The notes: generated from the letters alone by a model not told the origin. Numbered from the stretch's first letter, positions 11,269-26,800 are shown. The stretch is 64,000 nt of DNA from Meandrina meandrites (GCA_963693305.1 OY855906.1:18332661-18396660), one strand, 5' to 3'. Program-made: numbers and translations.

Positions 11269-14200
11269 AGCGCCGTAGGCCCGCGAGGGATGTTTTGGAT
11301 GTTTTTATCTGACTTATTTCATGATATTATTCATGAGCCCGGTCATGAGGGATCATTATATAAACCCCGTTTCCAAGAGAACAAAAGCTGTCTAATTAGT
11401 AGTACGTCGGCTCCGACCGTAAACGGTGTAGTCTTTGCTTTGTTTTATTGTTGCCATTGCGCGGTTTCTCAGAATGGCCCGATCGTGCGCTTTCCACGTA
11501 TTTCACGATTTATTGTGACTTGTCAGCCTTATTTGAATACCACAAGCTTGGTTTGATGTGTTGTTTGCAAGGTGTGGGTTAGCGTGTTTTATACAGCGTC
11601 CTTATGGCAGCAGGCTGAAAACATCGACAGAAAAGGCTAGACATTTTACGAAGAGTTGAACCAACTGACAGGAACATGGATACTGCGGCCAAAGCTGCTC
11701 AGCAGAACCGAACCCCAGATAAGTTGTTAGGAAACGTTTAGGGATGCCATGCTTTTAAGAATGAGACGCGCGTTGTTGAATTCAATCGGCAATCGAGCAG
11801 AAGAAATTTTTAAGTGAAACAATAGGCAGCGACAAATTTGAGAACGGTATGACCGAAATTCAACTGAACTCAGCTAATCTTTTATCTTGATTCTGCTTTT
11901 TTTTTTCTTGAATTCTATATTTCCAAAATGAATTTAGAAACAGAAGGTGGCTTTGTAATTTCAAAAGACTTAAAATTTTAGGGAAAGTAAATCTAAGAAA
12001 TGTTTGGGCTGCCACTTCAATATTTTGTATCAGGTTGCACTAAGACCTTTATTGTTGGAAATGTAGAGTTCAATTTGTCCAAGAGAGTTAATTTTGTCAG
12101 CAATCGATTAATCGGAAGTTAGAATATTGGAATATTAATGAAACGTTTAACACATTATTCAGATAAATCCCTCTGATTTATTTGTATAAATCCCTTAAAG
12201 GAGGGATTTATACAGATAAATCCCTCATTAATAGTCGTAAATTCGATTCATTAGCCCCACTCTTCCTTGCTTCATTATCAAACCCTCTCCGGACTTTCCG
12301 TTAGTAAATATTCAAAAGGGTTGTAAATAGAGAAAGGTTGTTGAATAACAAATGTGTCAACCATGAAATAAGTGATCATTAATCTTTCCGAATTTTTGCC
12401 AAAAACCATGTGATTGATTGTTAGCACAACACGAGAATAATTTAGAATACACGCGCCGTCACTGAGTGTTTTCTTCCTAAACGTCCCCAAAAATATAAAA
12501 TAGCCAAATAGAAGAGCCAAAATATCAAGCGAAATCATTGACATGGCAATGGACGCGCTTAAAAAATCTGATTAACAGCGGGGGCAGCTTTAGTGTCAAC
12601 TATTCCTAGTTATAATTCATGTACGAGCAAAATGTGTAATTATAAAAACGTCCATCTTTCCTAGTTCACTCCATTTTCCAGATAACACTGATCGCTGATT
12701 TATTGACAGTAGTTGAAGTGTTATAAGTTTTTACCTTATTTTTTAATCATCTTTTTAGGCAAAATGGCGTTCATCTAACGGAGCACCAACTTCCAGGGAC
12801 ACCTTCATGAGGGTGTTGTCGGATATTCAGGCCATCTATGTTAAGGCCCAGTATGGTGATGATGAATCCCGTGCAGTGTCATTGAGGTACATAAACACTT
12901 ATTGGTTTTTATAAATTGAACTTTTTTTCTCCAAAAGGCAAACTACGAGTTCTTTAGAGTAATTAAGTCACTCTCTTTTACATTTACTTGGCACAGCATT
13001 AAAGAAATCTCTCTGGACATTTCATCCCAGCACAACAAAGGTTTTGGAAAGACTTTGTTGGTCGAACAGTGTGAGTGCCCAGTGGGCTATGGTGGGCTGT
13101 CTTGTGAGGTAATATATCAGTTGTTCCGTTTTCAAGCTGGAAACGTGATTTGTTTTGATATGTTAGATCTGAGATTTGGTGGTACATCTAGACGTCCCCT
13201 TTTAAATGAACAAGTTTATTTGAACACAAACTTGTTTTGCCGGCCCATATTGATGTTGTTTAAAATGGTTTTACCGTTCCTTCTCTTCTTTCTGTTTCGT
13301 TTAGTATTGTTCCCCAGGCTACACTCGGTCAAGTGACGGACTTGGTTGTATGAAGTGCTTGTGTAATGAACATTCCGACGTCTGTGACCAGGAGAACGGC
13401 ACTTGCCTCGTGAGTTTTAACATTATTATCCCAAGAAAACAACAGTAGAACTATGATTTATGGCTCGGCCTGAGGCTCCGCACTTACCCCAGGTTCAAAC
13501 TATAGATACAGACTTTGCTTACGTTTGCATCTTTTTCCTTTTCTACTTTAAGTAAAGATCCTTCCAGGTTTCAAAAGTTTGTGGTTTTGAGTTTCCATTT
13601 CCAGCTAGTTATCAGTTCGCGTGCTTCTCATATTGTATTCACTCTGCGGGGTTTTTGAACGTGTTCATTAGGGCTGCCGTCACAACACCGAGGGTTTACA
13701 TTGTGACAGGTGCCAATCAGGTTACTTTGGAAACGCCTTGAAGGGAACGCCTACTGACTGCCAGCCTTGTCCGTGTCCGCTTACCTTACCTCCAAACCAG
13801 TAAGTTTAAATATCGTTATCTTATTTTTGGTTGTCACTTAGCTCACATTGTGGTGATGCTTGGCTAATACGCAGGTTGGTGTATGAATAATTTAAGTAAC
13901 AGTGTAAACAAGCTCACTACCACCTGTTTTCGCTATAAAAATGAGAAAGATAATTTTCCACCAGCTGAGTGGAGATCTATCCATTACTCCCATTTCTTTT
14001 ATATTATTGTCACTATTTCTCTACGAATTAGAAGTTTGGGGCTCCGCCTTAACCGTATAAGACTACGAGACTGGGGAACTGCGAAAATAGTTACTGCTCG
14101 TGGTCTGTCAACGTATGGACAGCTTTATTAGGCGACTCTTTCTATTTGGATAAACTTCTAATCGTTTGATGATTACAGATGTCATCGAGAAAAGACACAG

Positions 14201-17200
14201 GGAATTGTTCAACAAAATAACCAGTGATACTGGACATTTTCTGAATGACTTCCCTCCCCCCCTCCCCAACAAAGAGGAGGGGAACCGTGGAAAGTGTGCC
14301 TGCCCTCCTAACTACATAGAAAACGATTTCAGGTATCTTTTTAGCCATCAGTATACGCTTTTTTATAAGAAGTAGGACCTTTTGTAATTTTTAGTGTATG
14401 TATACACTCAAGTAAAAGACACACATGTTGTTTCTTTTAATAAATATATTTTTATTTCTTTTTTTTTCTGTTTAGCGTTATGGTATATTTTCTGCTTAAA
14501 ATGTCCTGTGTCTTTAATTTTCGACTTAGAAGGGGGAAGGGAGGATGGCCGAATCCCAGTTGCCCAAGAATTTTCGCTGTAGAGCCTGGAGCCCCATTCA
14601 TTTGCGTATCGAAACCCTATTATTACCCTACGCAGTCAGCTTCTTTTTCCAGATACTCACGTCGTCATCTGTATCGACTGGAACTATTAGGCATTAAACA
14701 TGGAATTTCTCTTTCAAGGTTCAGTTCAACGTGTTTTCTTGGCAAGGACGGTCTTCCAACATGTGGCGCATGCCCTGTGGGATACGCAGGAAGAAACTGT
14801 GAGCTGTAAGTGCTTTGCATCAGTAGTGCTTTAGTCTTCATGTTGTGTTGTATTTTAGTAACTACAGAACACGAGTTTGGACTAAGTCAAAAAATTTTCA
14901 TATGCAATGTAGATAAAAACTCACCAGCCAAATAGACGATGGTATTGCAACTTATTCCGGTAAATAATTCCATCATTCCTTTGCTTAACAGCTCACTCGA
15001 CTGTACCGTACGAGCAACGAACAAAAAACGGCAGTTTCTATTATTTTTTACACGAATGAGTAAACACAGGGTACTAGAGAACACGATGTGTTGCTTTGGG
15101 TAAATGTTTTTATGTTATCCAATCAATCACAATTATTTCACAGAATTTTTTAATTTTCTTCAATTCCTATTTTATAATACTTACGTATTTATTTATGACT
15201 GTTTTTTCAGCTGCGCAGTAAACTTCACAGGAAATCCCATGATACACCATTCCAAATGTAAACTTGCAGGTATGTAGCAAGTTTGCGTATTTTGAGATTA
15301 ATAGACAAGTGTCACGCTTATTTACGCCTTTTCTAAAAAGGTGTAAACAGGAAAGGCAAAGCAGCGGACAAGACTCTGCATTAAAAATTTTTACATTAAC
15401 TTGATCTCTTGAGCTTTGTGCGAAGTCCGTTCATTACTCACATGTAACGTTTTTTTTATTCTATTAACAAGCTTAAAATTGTTTGCGCAGTTTCCTTATG
15501 AATTCTACGTCTTAACACTTCCTGTAAATTCTAAATGCATTCTTCTTAATAGTTTCAGAACTAAAAGAATGTGATTCCTACGGCAGCCTGGACATTAAAC
15601 CGGACAACAGCACACAGAAATGTTTGTGCAAGGTTAAAAACAACACCTTTTAGTTCATTTTCGTGTTGTCACTGTTGTTCTTCTTATTATTCTTTTTTTA
15701 AGTGAAGATTTTGCTATTGATACTCCTCATGATGCTACCCGGGGCGAAGACCAAGCTTAAAACCATAGTAACTGTAGGGCGTGAGTTGCAAGGAACGTGC
15801 TTGAGAAAAATTCGCGTGTGTTTCTTTTCCCATTATAAGGTTTCTATTGCAGAGCCTGTTTTGTATTTTACGTCGTTAAAAAGTATGCTCCGACCTGCTA
15901 GATTTGAGCTTCATAGCGTGGTTCTTATATGCACTAAAAAATCCAGACATACTATCCTGTTATCTAAAAAGCCAAAGATTTTTGAGAAGCAAATTTCCAT
16001 CCGAAAATATCTCTAATCTCTCGCCAAAAAATAAGCCCACCTGATAGGGACTTTGAGCAAATATAAGCCCGGGGATTATTTTCGAAATTTTTACAAAATA
16101 TATTAATTCTTGATGTTGCGGTAATGTGAAGGTTCTTGCTACTAGTTTCGCAAATAACGACTTCGGAGAAGGCCGACTTCACCGTCACTTTGCGAAAACA
16201 ATAAAATGGTTTGGAGTTACAGAGAAAAATGCACAAGAATATTGTACAAGGCTTTTTAAAGTTTATCTTCTCTACTTGTTTCTAGGCCAATGTTCATGGT
16301 GTTAGCTGTGATACTTGTAAACCAGGATTTTTTAACCTGGAAGCTGACAATCCTAAAGGCTGTACACCTTGTTTCTGTAATGAAGTTACTGACAGCTGCC
16401 AGAGCGCCATGCTCAGTAGAACTCAGGTAAGCCGTGACGGGAAATAAATGTAGAATGCGATAGCATATGCACCTACAATAACATTACAGGCCGGTTTACG
16501 TTTGAGGTGCAAATATTGCGCCAAATGCAATATCAAGGAATGCTCGGAATATTCAGTGCGTACACTTACGATACCTGCAATATAGTGTGCTAATCAAGTT
16601 AGGCAATTTAGATGGAAAGAAAACTTCAAGTCGCGTTTTAAATTTCATGTACATTTTTCTGTAAGACAGTGTCATACAGAGTGGAAAAAATTCTCAATCA
16701 AACGCAACTTTTTCGAAATGTCAGAAAAACATGACCAATTAATGTATCTCTTACTCACCTACTTTCTTTCTGACTGACTGTTTTTGGCCAGAGGGAGATT
16801 TCAGTGTACTGAGGTTATATACTGACATGTTTTCGCCAATTTTTCTTAGATCCGATCTACGTTCTCAGTGAATGAGTTGATGAATTTCACACTTGTCAGA
16901 CTCGACCAGACCCCAGTGAACTCTTCAGATCTCTTCGTTAATCCGCTTACAAAAGAGCTGACTTTTCAGTCATTTGTGGTGGAAGGCCTACAGGGCACGA
17001 TTTTATACTGGAAGTTACCACAAGAATACACTGGAAACAAGGTTGGGTTCCAGCAACTGTTTTGGCGTCAAGTGAAAAGTATTATCATCTCCATTAAAAA
17101 ATTATTCCATTACGTTTCTACTTAGGTGACGTCATATGGTGGTATTTTAAACCACGTGATATCGTTTGTTGCTAGTTCTGATGGAGAGCTAATACCTGCA

Positions 17201-17822
17201 CCAGATATCATCTTGGTTGTAAGTAAATATTAGTAATTAATTTTAAAAATTAGCCCATAGCAATCATGCTTAAGTTAGCATGACTCAGTGATCGACTATC
17301 AGGTGAACTCGCCATATGATTGGCTACACAAGGGAGGTCTAATGTACGATAGATTGCCCTGGGAGAACGCATTTGTAAAATTGTTAAATGTGAGAGGTGG
17401 ATTGTTTTCACACCCTTCGCAGAAAAAAAAACCTAAAATCTTTGCTTTTACACATGTTTTAGGGAAAATACTCCTCTATTTACCACTTTAAAGAAACGTT
17501 TGCACAGAGTAACGAGGAGACAGCTTACGGTGTCGAGTTTAACGAGGTTTGTTCCCTAACAGTGTTCCTATTGTCTCTTTAGTTCGTTTAACTACAAAAA
17601 AAGAAAACTTTTTAATAATTTTATTTCTTTTAGCACTTTTGGAGAGACGGAAACGGTGGAGTGATATCACGTGACCAACTTATCATGGCACTGCATCAGG
17701 TCGAGGCACTTTTGATCAGAGCTTCCTATAATACCCGGATGTTACAAGCAACGTATGATCGATAACTTATACCTGTATAAAAGATTAGTCATTCAGTCGT
17801 ACAGTCATTCTTTCTTTCTTTC

Positions 17823-17853
<31 letters not shown>

Positions 17854-20800
17854 CGTTCGTTCATTCGGGTTTCCGTTTCCCTTGCAGTCTACGTGAAGTT
17901 TCCATGGACATTGCGACCAATGACATAACGAATCAGTCACGTGTTACTTCGGTTGAGCAGTGCGCATGTCCATTGGAATACCAGGGTTTGTCCTGTGAGG
18001 TATGTAAGCCTTTTTTTGAGGGGGGGAGGGAGGGAGAGAATAACCACTAGAGTAAACTGGACCTGGACTGGATTGGACCTTGGCATCTTCTATATGTTAT
18101 GTTACAAGTAATTCATTATCATTATTCAGTTATTAATTTTAACAGTTTGACGGTAACAAGTAAATGGTTAGCTGTTTTAGAAAATCTTCACCTGCCTTCT
18201 TTTATTATATGGCCACGTTGTACTCAACTTGACAAAATTGCCTTAACTCGCGAAAAACGCCCTTGGTAATAATGCAAAAGATTGTTTTGTTAAAATAAAA
18301 CCTTTATTATCTTACCAGTATTCTTCTGTTTGACAGTCTTGCAAACCGGGTTTCTATTGGTCACGTGTTGGCCCTTACCTTGGCACGTGCGTCAAGTGTA
18401 AATGTCACGGTCATGCACGTGATAACTACTGCGATCCCGAGACCGGAGAATGCAAGGTCAGTGGTTCTATTCATCATGTGCCCTCACATATGAACATAGT
18501 TAATGGCTTTGTTCACCATGCATTTATAGAGCGCTCGGCCGGTGTTTGGGAGGTCATGGGTTCGATTCCCGTCGTCGCACGCTCGTGACTTGATGAATAT
18601 TTCATCTTCCATATGTCCTCTCACACTGTCCTCTCACACTACTCGGTGACTAAAAAAGTATCTTACTTCAACAGAATTGTCAACACAATACTGCAGGTTT
18701 TCGCTGTGAAAAATGCCTTACCGGTTTCTATGGAAACGCTACAATTGGAAAACCGTCTGAATGTAAGCCGTGTCCTTGCCCAATGACGTCACCACCGAAC
18801 AGGTGAGTAAGGAAGCCAAAGACATATTCTGCTGAAATAATCTTGTCTAGCATCTGAGCACTCCCTTCCCTGACCCTAGAAAGGCTTCTGGGAGGGGAGG
18901 TTGTAATAAGGAACAAAAGGTAAACTTTCAATCTGCCGAACGAAAACAAGCAAGAAAACTTTTCGTCTAATCGGTAAAGATTTAAACAAAATAACCATTT
19001 TTTTTAAAAAAGTTTTGTACAATCAAAATCAATTGTTTCTTTATATGTTGCTATTCTACTTTCCATTGTAAAAGACTCTCACACTATGTCAATGCAACGA
19101 AACCTTAGCAACACTTTAATTGGTTGCCAGGTTTAGTCCAACGTGCTTCATGGCAGAAGATGGTCAGCCGACATGTGACGCATGCCCACCAGGGTATGGC
19201 GGCAGAAGGTGTGACAGGTAAGTTAACGGAGACTAAAGTGTATTTTCAAAAAAAAGAAAGCCTTCTCAGCCATCTGACGTGAGGTGTCAGTTCCAAAGGA
19301 CATCGTAAATCCATGCATTTTTAATTATGGAGTCAGCATGGCCGAGTGGTTGTTTCTTATCCCCATTAGCACTTATGCTAAATGATATACCGAGGATAAA
19401 CAAATGTCATATTTTACTACCAGAATCTCGGATTTTACAAGCGTATTTTTTGTCCAGTATGAGAATGATTTTTGCGTTCAAAGTTTCCTATGTCAGGTCA
19501 GCCTGATGTATCATCGAAATCCCTGCCCCAATGTCATTCGTCCCCCTTCAACGTTTCCCGTTGTTCCTCTACTTTTGGCATCGCTAAAAACTTGCTTTCT
19601 TAGTTTCCAACCAAGAAGCATGTGAAAATTTGATACTTGTACTCGAAATGCCCGTCGTCATCTCGTTGTTATTGATTATTTCTGTTTTTTGTTTTCTACA
19701 TTTGTAATTTATTATTTGAGCGTTCTACCATGAAAAGATATATTGACGTCCCATGGGGACTTAAGTAAAGCCTTTTTAAGAACATTTTTCATGAAACGTT
19801 TTACTTCATTCGACAATGCGTATTCACTGGAGTTTCATTTCTCAGGTGTATTGTGCCTTATGTTGGAAATCCCACCGAGCCGGGTGGGAACTGCAAACTG
19901 GGTATGTGATTTCGACTTTTTTTATTTTGTCATTTACATGTAAAGGAATTATATCAAATGTCTAACCTAAGATTCATTTTAAAGGACCCTAGTCAGCCAC
20001 GCCTTTGTTTTTGTTGGCATACGGGAGTTTCGGTATTATGATTTACGCGGGGCGTGTAGAAACGAAAGAGATCACTGTGGAACTGCTAAAGGAAATTACA
20101 TGTAAACAGACTTCCAGTAACACAACTTGCGGCGCTTTAATAAGATTTAGCTTCACCATACAATTTTCATAATTTCGAAAATGGCAGAGGCTGACTAGGG
20201 TCCTTTAAATGTTGCATAGATAAAGTTTACCTTAAAGATATGTTTGAACTACAGTCTTCCCTGAACGATTGCAGCAGTGAAGGCCTTTGCTAACGAAAGT
20301 TCTTAGATGAGTGAAAGACAGCATGTTTTACAAGAGCTTGTCAGTTAGTGACACTTTTTGCGCTTTTTCTCGTGGTCTCTTTTAGAACTTGATTGCGGAT
20401 GCGATGTTCGTGGTAGCGTCAACAGTTCTTGTGATCCTGTAACCAGGCAGTGTTTTTGTAAGGTAAGACATTATATGGATAAACTGGAGTAACCTTGCAG
20501 GCGGAAGACAGGTGCAGTATTCTAATTTACTGCTGAACAAGTCAGATTTTGGATCAGAAGCTCGGCTGGCTCCTTCAGTCGTTTCATTGTGTTATTAGAA
20601 GAGAAATACATTTTTTGCAATGCTTGCGAAGTTTGCGAGATCCAATTTTTCGATTTGGAAAGATTGTGTTACAACTCGACCAAAATGCGTGCTGTAGATT
20701 TAATCTTAAATCAGGATAGACAAAAACTTCATTGCACCTTTACCACTGTCTCTTAACAGAAACACTTTCTACATGACGTAAGAATAGCTTGGAAACTATA

Positions 20801-23800
20801 AAGAATTGCGACTGATTCCTTTTCTTTCCTTTTCTCTTTCGTTAGACTGTAAAAATTATGCGCGAATCAAGAGAAACAGAAAGCAAAGTAGCAAGCTGAG
20901 TAGTGGCGCGTTCGTTTGGGATCAATCCGGAATAAGAATAATTGGAATAATGCAAGTTAGCGTTCGTTTGGTTGCTCTTCCTATTCCGGAATATTTGGAT
21001 TTCCATTCCGGCTATTCTGCTTCCAGGAGCAGAATAGCCGGAATATATTCCAGACTATATTCTTATTCCAGAATATTCCCAAAACGAATGCGCCCTAGTG
21101 TAATCCACTTGGTAGCCAGGCCTGGCTTCACTCGCACGTTGTTGCGATGCCATGCCATTGAGGCCAGAATTCGTGCACTTTCTTTGCCGGTTGAATTATC
21201 GCTTGATGAATGACAGAATTGTTGCTGGAACAAAAACTCAGTTAACGCTAGCGTTTCGATGCTCCGAACATATCAGAGTTTTATCGTGATACTGAGTCCT
21301 AACGAGGCTATCATTTAAGGAATAAGCATTTTGTTTATGTTATTCGTCGTCCGAGCATTTCCGCCCAGCGCTTGTTATCGCATCCTTTGCTGTGCAGTGG
21401 GGTAATTTGTTTTGTCGGCACTTGATGGACCTTTGACAAGGAGATAGCAATTAGCAAATGATCACTTTGGGAAGCAATTTTACTCTGAAATAGCAACAAC
21501 TACAATCACGCAAAAACAACAATTTACAATTTTGTTTCATTTTGCCAAGTAATTTTCTTCTTAGACTTCTTGGACTGAAAGGAAAATAGCTCTTCCTAAA
21601 GTAAATAAATAACGCTATTTGGTAGTCTAACAATGCATTGTCTTAATTTCTAAAGTGTCAGTTACGCAATGGATCATTTCATTCTAAAACATGTTACATG
21701 TGATAAGATCTGAGAACAGCAAAATTCCAGAGAAACTACGGAAATTGTTCGTTGTTTTACAGCAAGATATCATCTCTGCCTTGAACCGGACGTGAAACTT
21801 TCCCAGACTTGTTTTGCTTCTGGTGGGAAAACTTCACAGTATAAACAACACTTCAAAAGTTTGTCGTGTTTTTCCGAACTTGTAAATTTATAATTACCCA
21901 TTTCGTGAGTATGATAAGGTTAGAAGGCTATCGATAACCTTTATTCATTATACTCCAGTCACACTGATTTACTTCGCCTCTAAAATATTTATAGGCTGTT
22001 TATTAAATCGAGTGATTTACAAGCGCTTTCTTCATTTTTACAAAGTTTTTACCAGCGCATTATGCAAATGACAGCTTCTTTCAACTTAGTTTTCTGCAGA
22101 TTCTCATTTTCCTCGCGCCCTGTCGTGCAAAAAAGGTGTGAAGATGCCGACATAGTAACCAGATCATCACTTATCTGGCGGGCTTTTATCGCAAACGGAG
22201 AACATGGTCAAAGGCTACCGGATTGGGTTTCAATTAGCACTCTCCTGAGTTGTTATGGTCATCCACGATGACAGGTTTTGAGAATCTTACTGTCGATCAA
22301 ATGTATTCCTCATTTCATGCAAGTAGATTCTCCCAAGGAAGGGGAAAACGCGACTCACGCATTTTAATCTTGAATGTCATCTTAGTCAGCTATCTGTCGT
22401 AAAGAAGGCTTGGAAAATCTTCCGAGCGAAAGCTGCTTATCCCCTCTGTTGCACAATGAATCGGTATTTCTTTGTGATTACTGTTGTTTTCCTCCATTTA
22501 ACGGTAACGGTTTCAATCCAGGTAAGCTTAACCACTTATTGGTAGATTAGACTGAGCCTAAACTGAGCCCAAAGCCATGTAACAACTTCGGAGACCTTTA
22601 AATACCAGATACGATTGTTAGTGGATTGTAGTTTGTACAACTCTTAAAAGCATCCATGGCTGCTCCAGCTTCCCTCCTTTCGGGTGTTTCGATTAGATCG
22701 CATCCTTCGTTGTACGGCTATTTACTACAAATAATGTTTTCCCATTACACCATTTAATCCAGAAGCCTTTCTTTCAGAAGAAGACGAGATTAACTGTGTT
22801 AATTAAAACCCACGCATGCCCACCCAAAGCCAGAGTAATTCTTTGAACAGATGTAGTGTTTCTCAGCAGCAGTAGCAACGTCTCCTCTCTTTGCCAATCT
22901 TTAAACTTATGTTGTTGTAGTTTATACTGGCTGTGTTTATACTCCCGTGATTCAAAATGGTTGTTTTTTGATGGTGAAATATGCACACTCCATCAAAAGT
23001 GACCTTTCACCCATTTTTGGTTTTTTTTTTTTCAGTGATATGTTTGTGTTGTAATCTTACTCTTTTCTCTTTGAACTGTTTTACATCTATTCTTATTTTA
23101 TATGTCTGCTACAAGTTCAAGATTCAAGGTTTAATACAAAACTGAACACTAATTTTCACGCAGACTTTTTTTCTATTTTGTTCTCGCATTTGTTATGACT
23201 AAAAACGTTTTGTGTGATTTTCAACAATTGTCATTAACCAGACTCCAAGATAAACCAAGCATTGTGATGTGAGCTTATCTAACCACCCGACAAGGCCGAC
23301 ATCTTTGTAATGGGAAGTGCTCGTATTATCGTTTACAATGTTGAGTAGTTTGTGACAAGTGACATCAACGCGGAGAAATAGTTCAGTTGACGAGAGCGGA
23401 AGCCTTGAGAATTACAGAAACTAAAACGAGGAGAAAGGGATCATAAAATCCAGAAAGTCTACATTTAAATAGCACAAGAAGGCACCACGTTCATTGGCAG
23501 CGACAAACAGTCTTGCACAGATCGAAAATCCTGAAATACGACAGTTACTGAATTAGTCTTGATACGGGGGGGGGGGGGGGGTAGGTATCCCCCTCCAAAA
23601 AAAAACACTACATATGCGGCGCACTGAAATATGTAAGGATTACACATTTTGCCGTTGTGGTCCGCAAGTGGGTGTCACGATTTCAAGAGAACTTCGAGCT
23701 GTACGGGCAAACCTCAGCTAGTACTTATAAATAGATGTTCGAAACTGTTCTTTGTTTATTCCTGTTGAATGCAAGTATGGTCGACGGATATATAATATTA

Positions 23801-26800
23801 AAAGCAAACAGTTCTTTCCTATTCAGAAATTGTAATAGTGGGCTACTTTTGTGCATTACCTTCTGTTTTACCGTATAGGTCATTGTACGGATTTTCGTAG
23901 TCTGGTGTCGTTGAACAGTCTTGGATAGTGTCAGTTACGGAATCGAAAAAACAAACAACGACAAGTGGAAAATCCTCTATAAGATTGACGACTGACACCC
24001 AGGGGAAGTTGTAGTGATCTTTTAAGAGTTAGGTCATGTAATTTAGGTGCTTCGATATCATAGAAACTACTCTTGAAATCAAATGACCCTGTAAATTATC
24101 TTTTAAAACAATAAAAAATGCTACACCACGGAAGAAAACGAATGCCCAAATTTGGCATAATTTTACAGTGAGTCGTGCGATTTGTCCACACGCGTTGTCG
24201 AAGGAAATTGCTACCTTATTGACCTTTCAAGATCCACACTAACCAGATATGTCCAATACAAAACAGTTCAAAAAATCCACCTTTTAGCTTTATTATGAGT
24301 TTCGTCGCACTTCTTGTTCCGGAAGCCATCGGACACGTTGATTCCAACAGCTTTATCGCAAAACTCGCTATAGATAACCTCCAGAAAAGGTTTTCCGGTC
24401 CTTTAAAATTCTGGGTGATCGACTTACCATAAGTCCAACAAAAAGGTCACAAAATAAATGGATCGGCTTTTCCACTTTGGATAAAGCATATTTGAGTTGA
24501 TAATAGCTGTGAAAGAGTTATGTCGCTCTCCAGTGAAGCAAAGGATCTTCAAATATATCTAACGGAACAACGTTTTTACTGTTCCATTTTGTGTAGTATC
24601 TCACGGATATCTATCCTTTTGTCTCTATAGAAAAATGTGGAAGGCAAAACGTGTGACAAGTGTAAGCGATCATTCTTTAACTTGCAGTCAGACGAGCCCG
24701 AGGGGTGTGTGCCGTGCTTCTGTTTTGGGTTGACGAATGATTGTAAATGTGCCAATTATTACAAAGACATGGTAAGTATTCTGGTTAGTCGATCTGACCT
24801 GCCATCATCTGCTAAAGCTTTTTTGCCAAACGATGTATACATAGCCCAATTTCGATATTTTAAAATTCAACCTAAAACAATAGACATCACTACGAGGCCC
24901 TGGGGGAATAAACCCCACAAACTCGATATTTTAGGTAAAATTTTAATATATCGAAATTGGACTATTAGAGAATGATTAATTTGCAGGCGGGTATATCTGG
25001 AATAATTCCACTTCTAGCTCGCTCCGCCTCACAAAAGGAAATTAATCCCATATCTCGAGGCAGACATGCAAGCGTTTCAGGGGGTAAAATCGGTTAGTTG
25101 ACATAAAAGACCTTAAATACCAATCTGTGTTTGAAAAAAATTATAACATAAAAAAGTTGCTCTTATTTGGCGATGCTCTCATGAACAGTCACTTAGTCCA
25201 CCAGTAAGTAAACACCCCGATATTACGGACAGTTTTGTTTGTCCCGGCGAAAAGCTCATATATTTCCCCTAAAATTAACCCGCTTATAACGGACACCCTT
25301 TAATACGGACAACGGACACTTTTCTGTGTCCCGATTGACAATCTCTTATACATTGCCAACCCCGCTTTACGGCCACTGTTTATCTGTGCACTGTCTATTG
25401 TCATTGTCATGCACAATTATAAGCTAATTTGAGAAAGTTCGAAAGTCAAGTCACTGAGAGAAGCTATGACAAGTTGGAGGACGTGACTGAATACCTCACC
25501 AGTGAAAACCTTACGGAAACGGCGAATAACCTTTTAAAGGTTTTGGCGACTGAATATTCAGTAGTATGAGAAGATGAGCGTAACAGTTATGGAAGAAATT
25601 AAGCAATGTTTTAATGCTGTTAAAATGTCTGCTTTTGGTCTTTCCCCCGAAATAAAGTTAAACATAGGATTTTTGTCAAACTTTCACAAGTTGTTATCAA
25701 TCATGTAGTGTTTCGAAATATAAAATAAAAAAAATATGTCCCGGGGTCCGTTTACGAGATATTATCATCTCATGTTACCCCATAATTCCCTGTAATTTCA
25801 CCAAATTAACACACATTTATTTGATCAGTTAACGCGTCTTTTCATTGGTACAGGAATCACATAACTAAAGCAAATCTTAAAACAACGTAATAGATATATT
25901 ATATCGTTAACAAGGAACAATTTAATATATATTTTATGGCAAATACTAGTAGTATCACACGGAATTGGCTGAAAAACTTCCTCGTGTGCGCGTTCTGGAG
26001 GTGATGATTTTATCTCCCCGTGAGCAACGCATTTCTAGCAATAATTTAGTTTTCAAACATGTGATTTGTTTCTAACTCTTTGAACAAAAAGAGGATGAAT
26101 GATAGGTAAAAATTCCTTGAAAAAAAAGGTAGTCCTCACGCTTGTTTAAGAGTAAATAAACATTCTTTATCCTAGTGAGCTCATCCTCATAGCAAACTCA
26201 TAAGGTCTTGGACGTGCGCGCGCTCTGAGCGCGCTTATGACGCAATAAATCGTGCGCGGTAAGGATGCGCAATGCAAAACAGGGCAATGACCTTAATTCC
26301 TTGTATAAAGTAAAGTCACAGACTTACTCGAGTGATTTCGAGAACCATAATATTAACTTTAGTGCGAGAGTATGATAAATGACCATGAGGTTTCTACAGT
26401 TTAATTTTATAGCTACAGTACAATTACAACAACGTTTTGCTGTCGTAAAAATGTCTGCCTTAGTCTTTCACTGCGCAAACAGCTAAATATTCGGGCCCGA
26501 ATTCGCCCGAAAATGGATCGGATGACGCCGTGTATACAGTAATGTTCTGGCGTATTCGATGACGCCTGACTTGAAGTCAACCTGGAATATCCTATACGAA
26601 TCCGGCCTGTTTTTCCGAATTCAAATTGAATACTCCTGAATGACTCAAAGTGTTCTAGAAAGCATACGGTCGATGTATTGCTAGATAAACGTTAGTTAAG
26701 ATTTCCCTCGAACCTTTAGCGATCCTTTGTGACTCGAACATTTTCGAATGCGCGTAGTTGTTCAGGAGTATGCAACTGGAACACGAGACACACGACGCCA

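Larger units (their letters stand above)
20463..24630 (+). other. Perlecan intron 26 (4.2 kb)
   Basis: Apart from the MITE at 20905-21095, the putative signal-peptide exon at 22457-22521 and a run of about 16 G at 23567-23582, I see no gene. There are scattered AT-rich stretches and a T-run at about 23020. The poly-G run may mark an assembly weak point. Confidence 0.6.

Noticed and set aside
11290..11556. An 88-codon open frame in intron 8
   Set aside because: It has no domain, splice or codon-use support and begins in a palindromic repeat.
14142..14582. Open frames on both strands in intron 12, one with KCACPPNY
   Set aside because: The short Cys motif looks EGF-like by chance; the flanking exons already join in phase and the cysteine spacing does not fit a laminin-EGF repeat.
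18524..18585. A tRNA gene
   Set aside because: Only a D-arm remnant and the B box remain; there is no acceptor stem.
20806..21213. A 135-codon open frame in intron 26
   Set aside because: It runs across a palindromic MITE.
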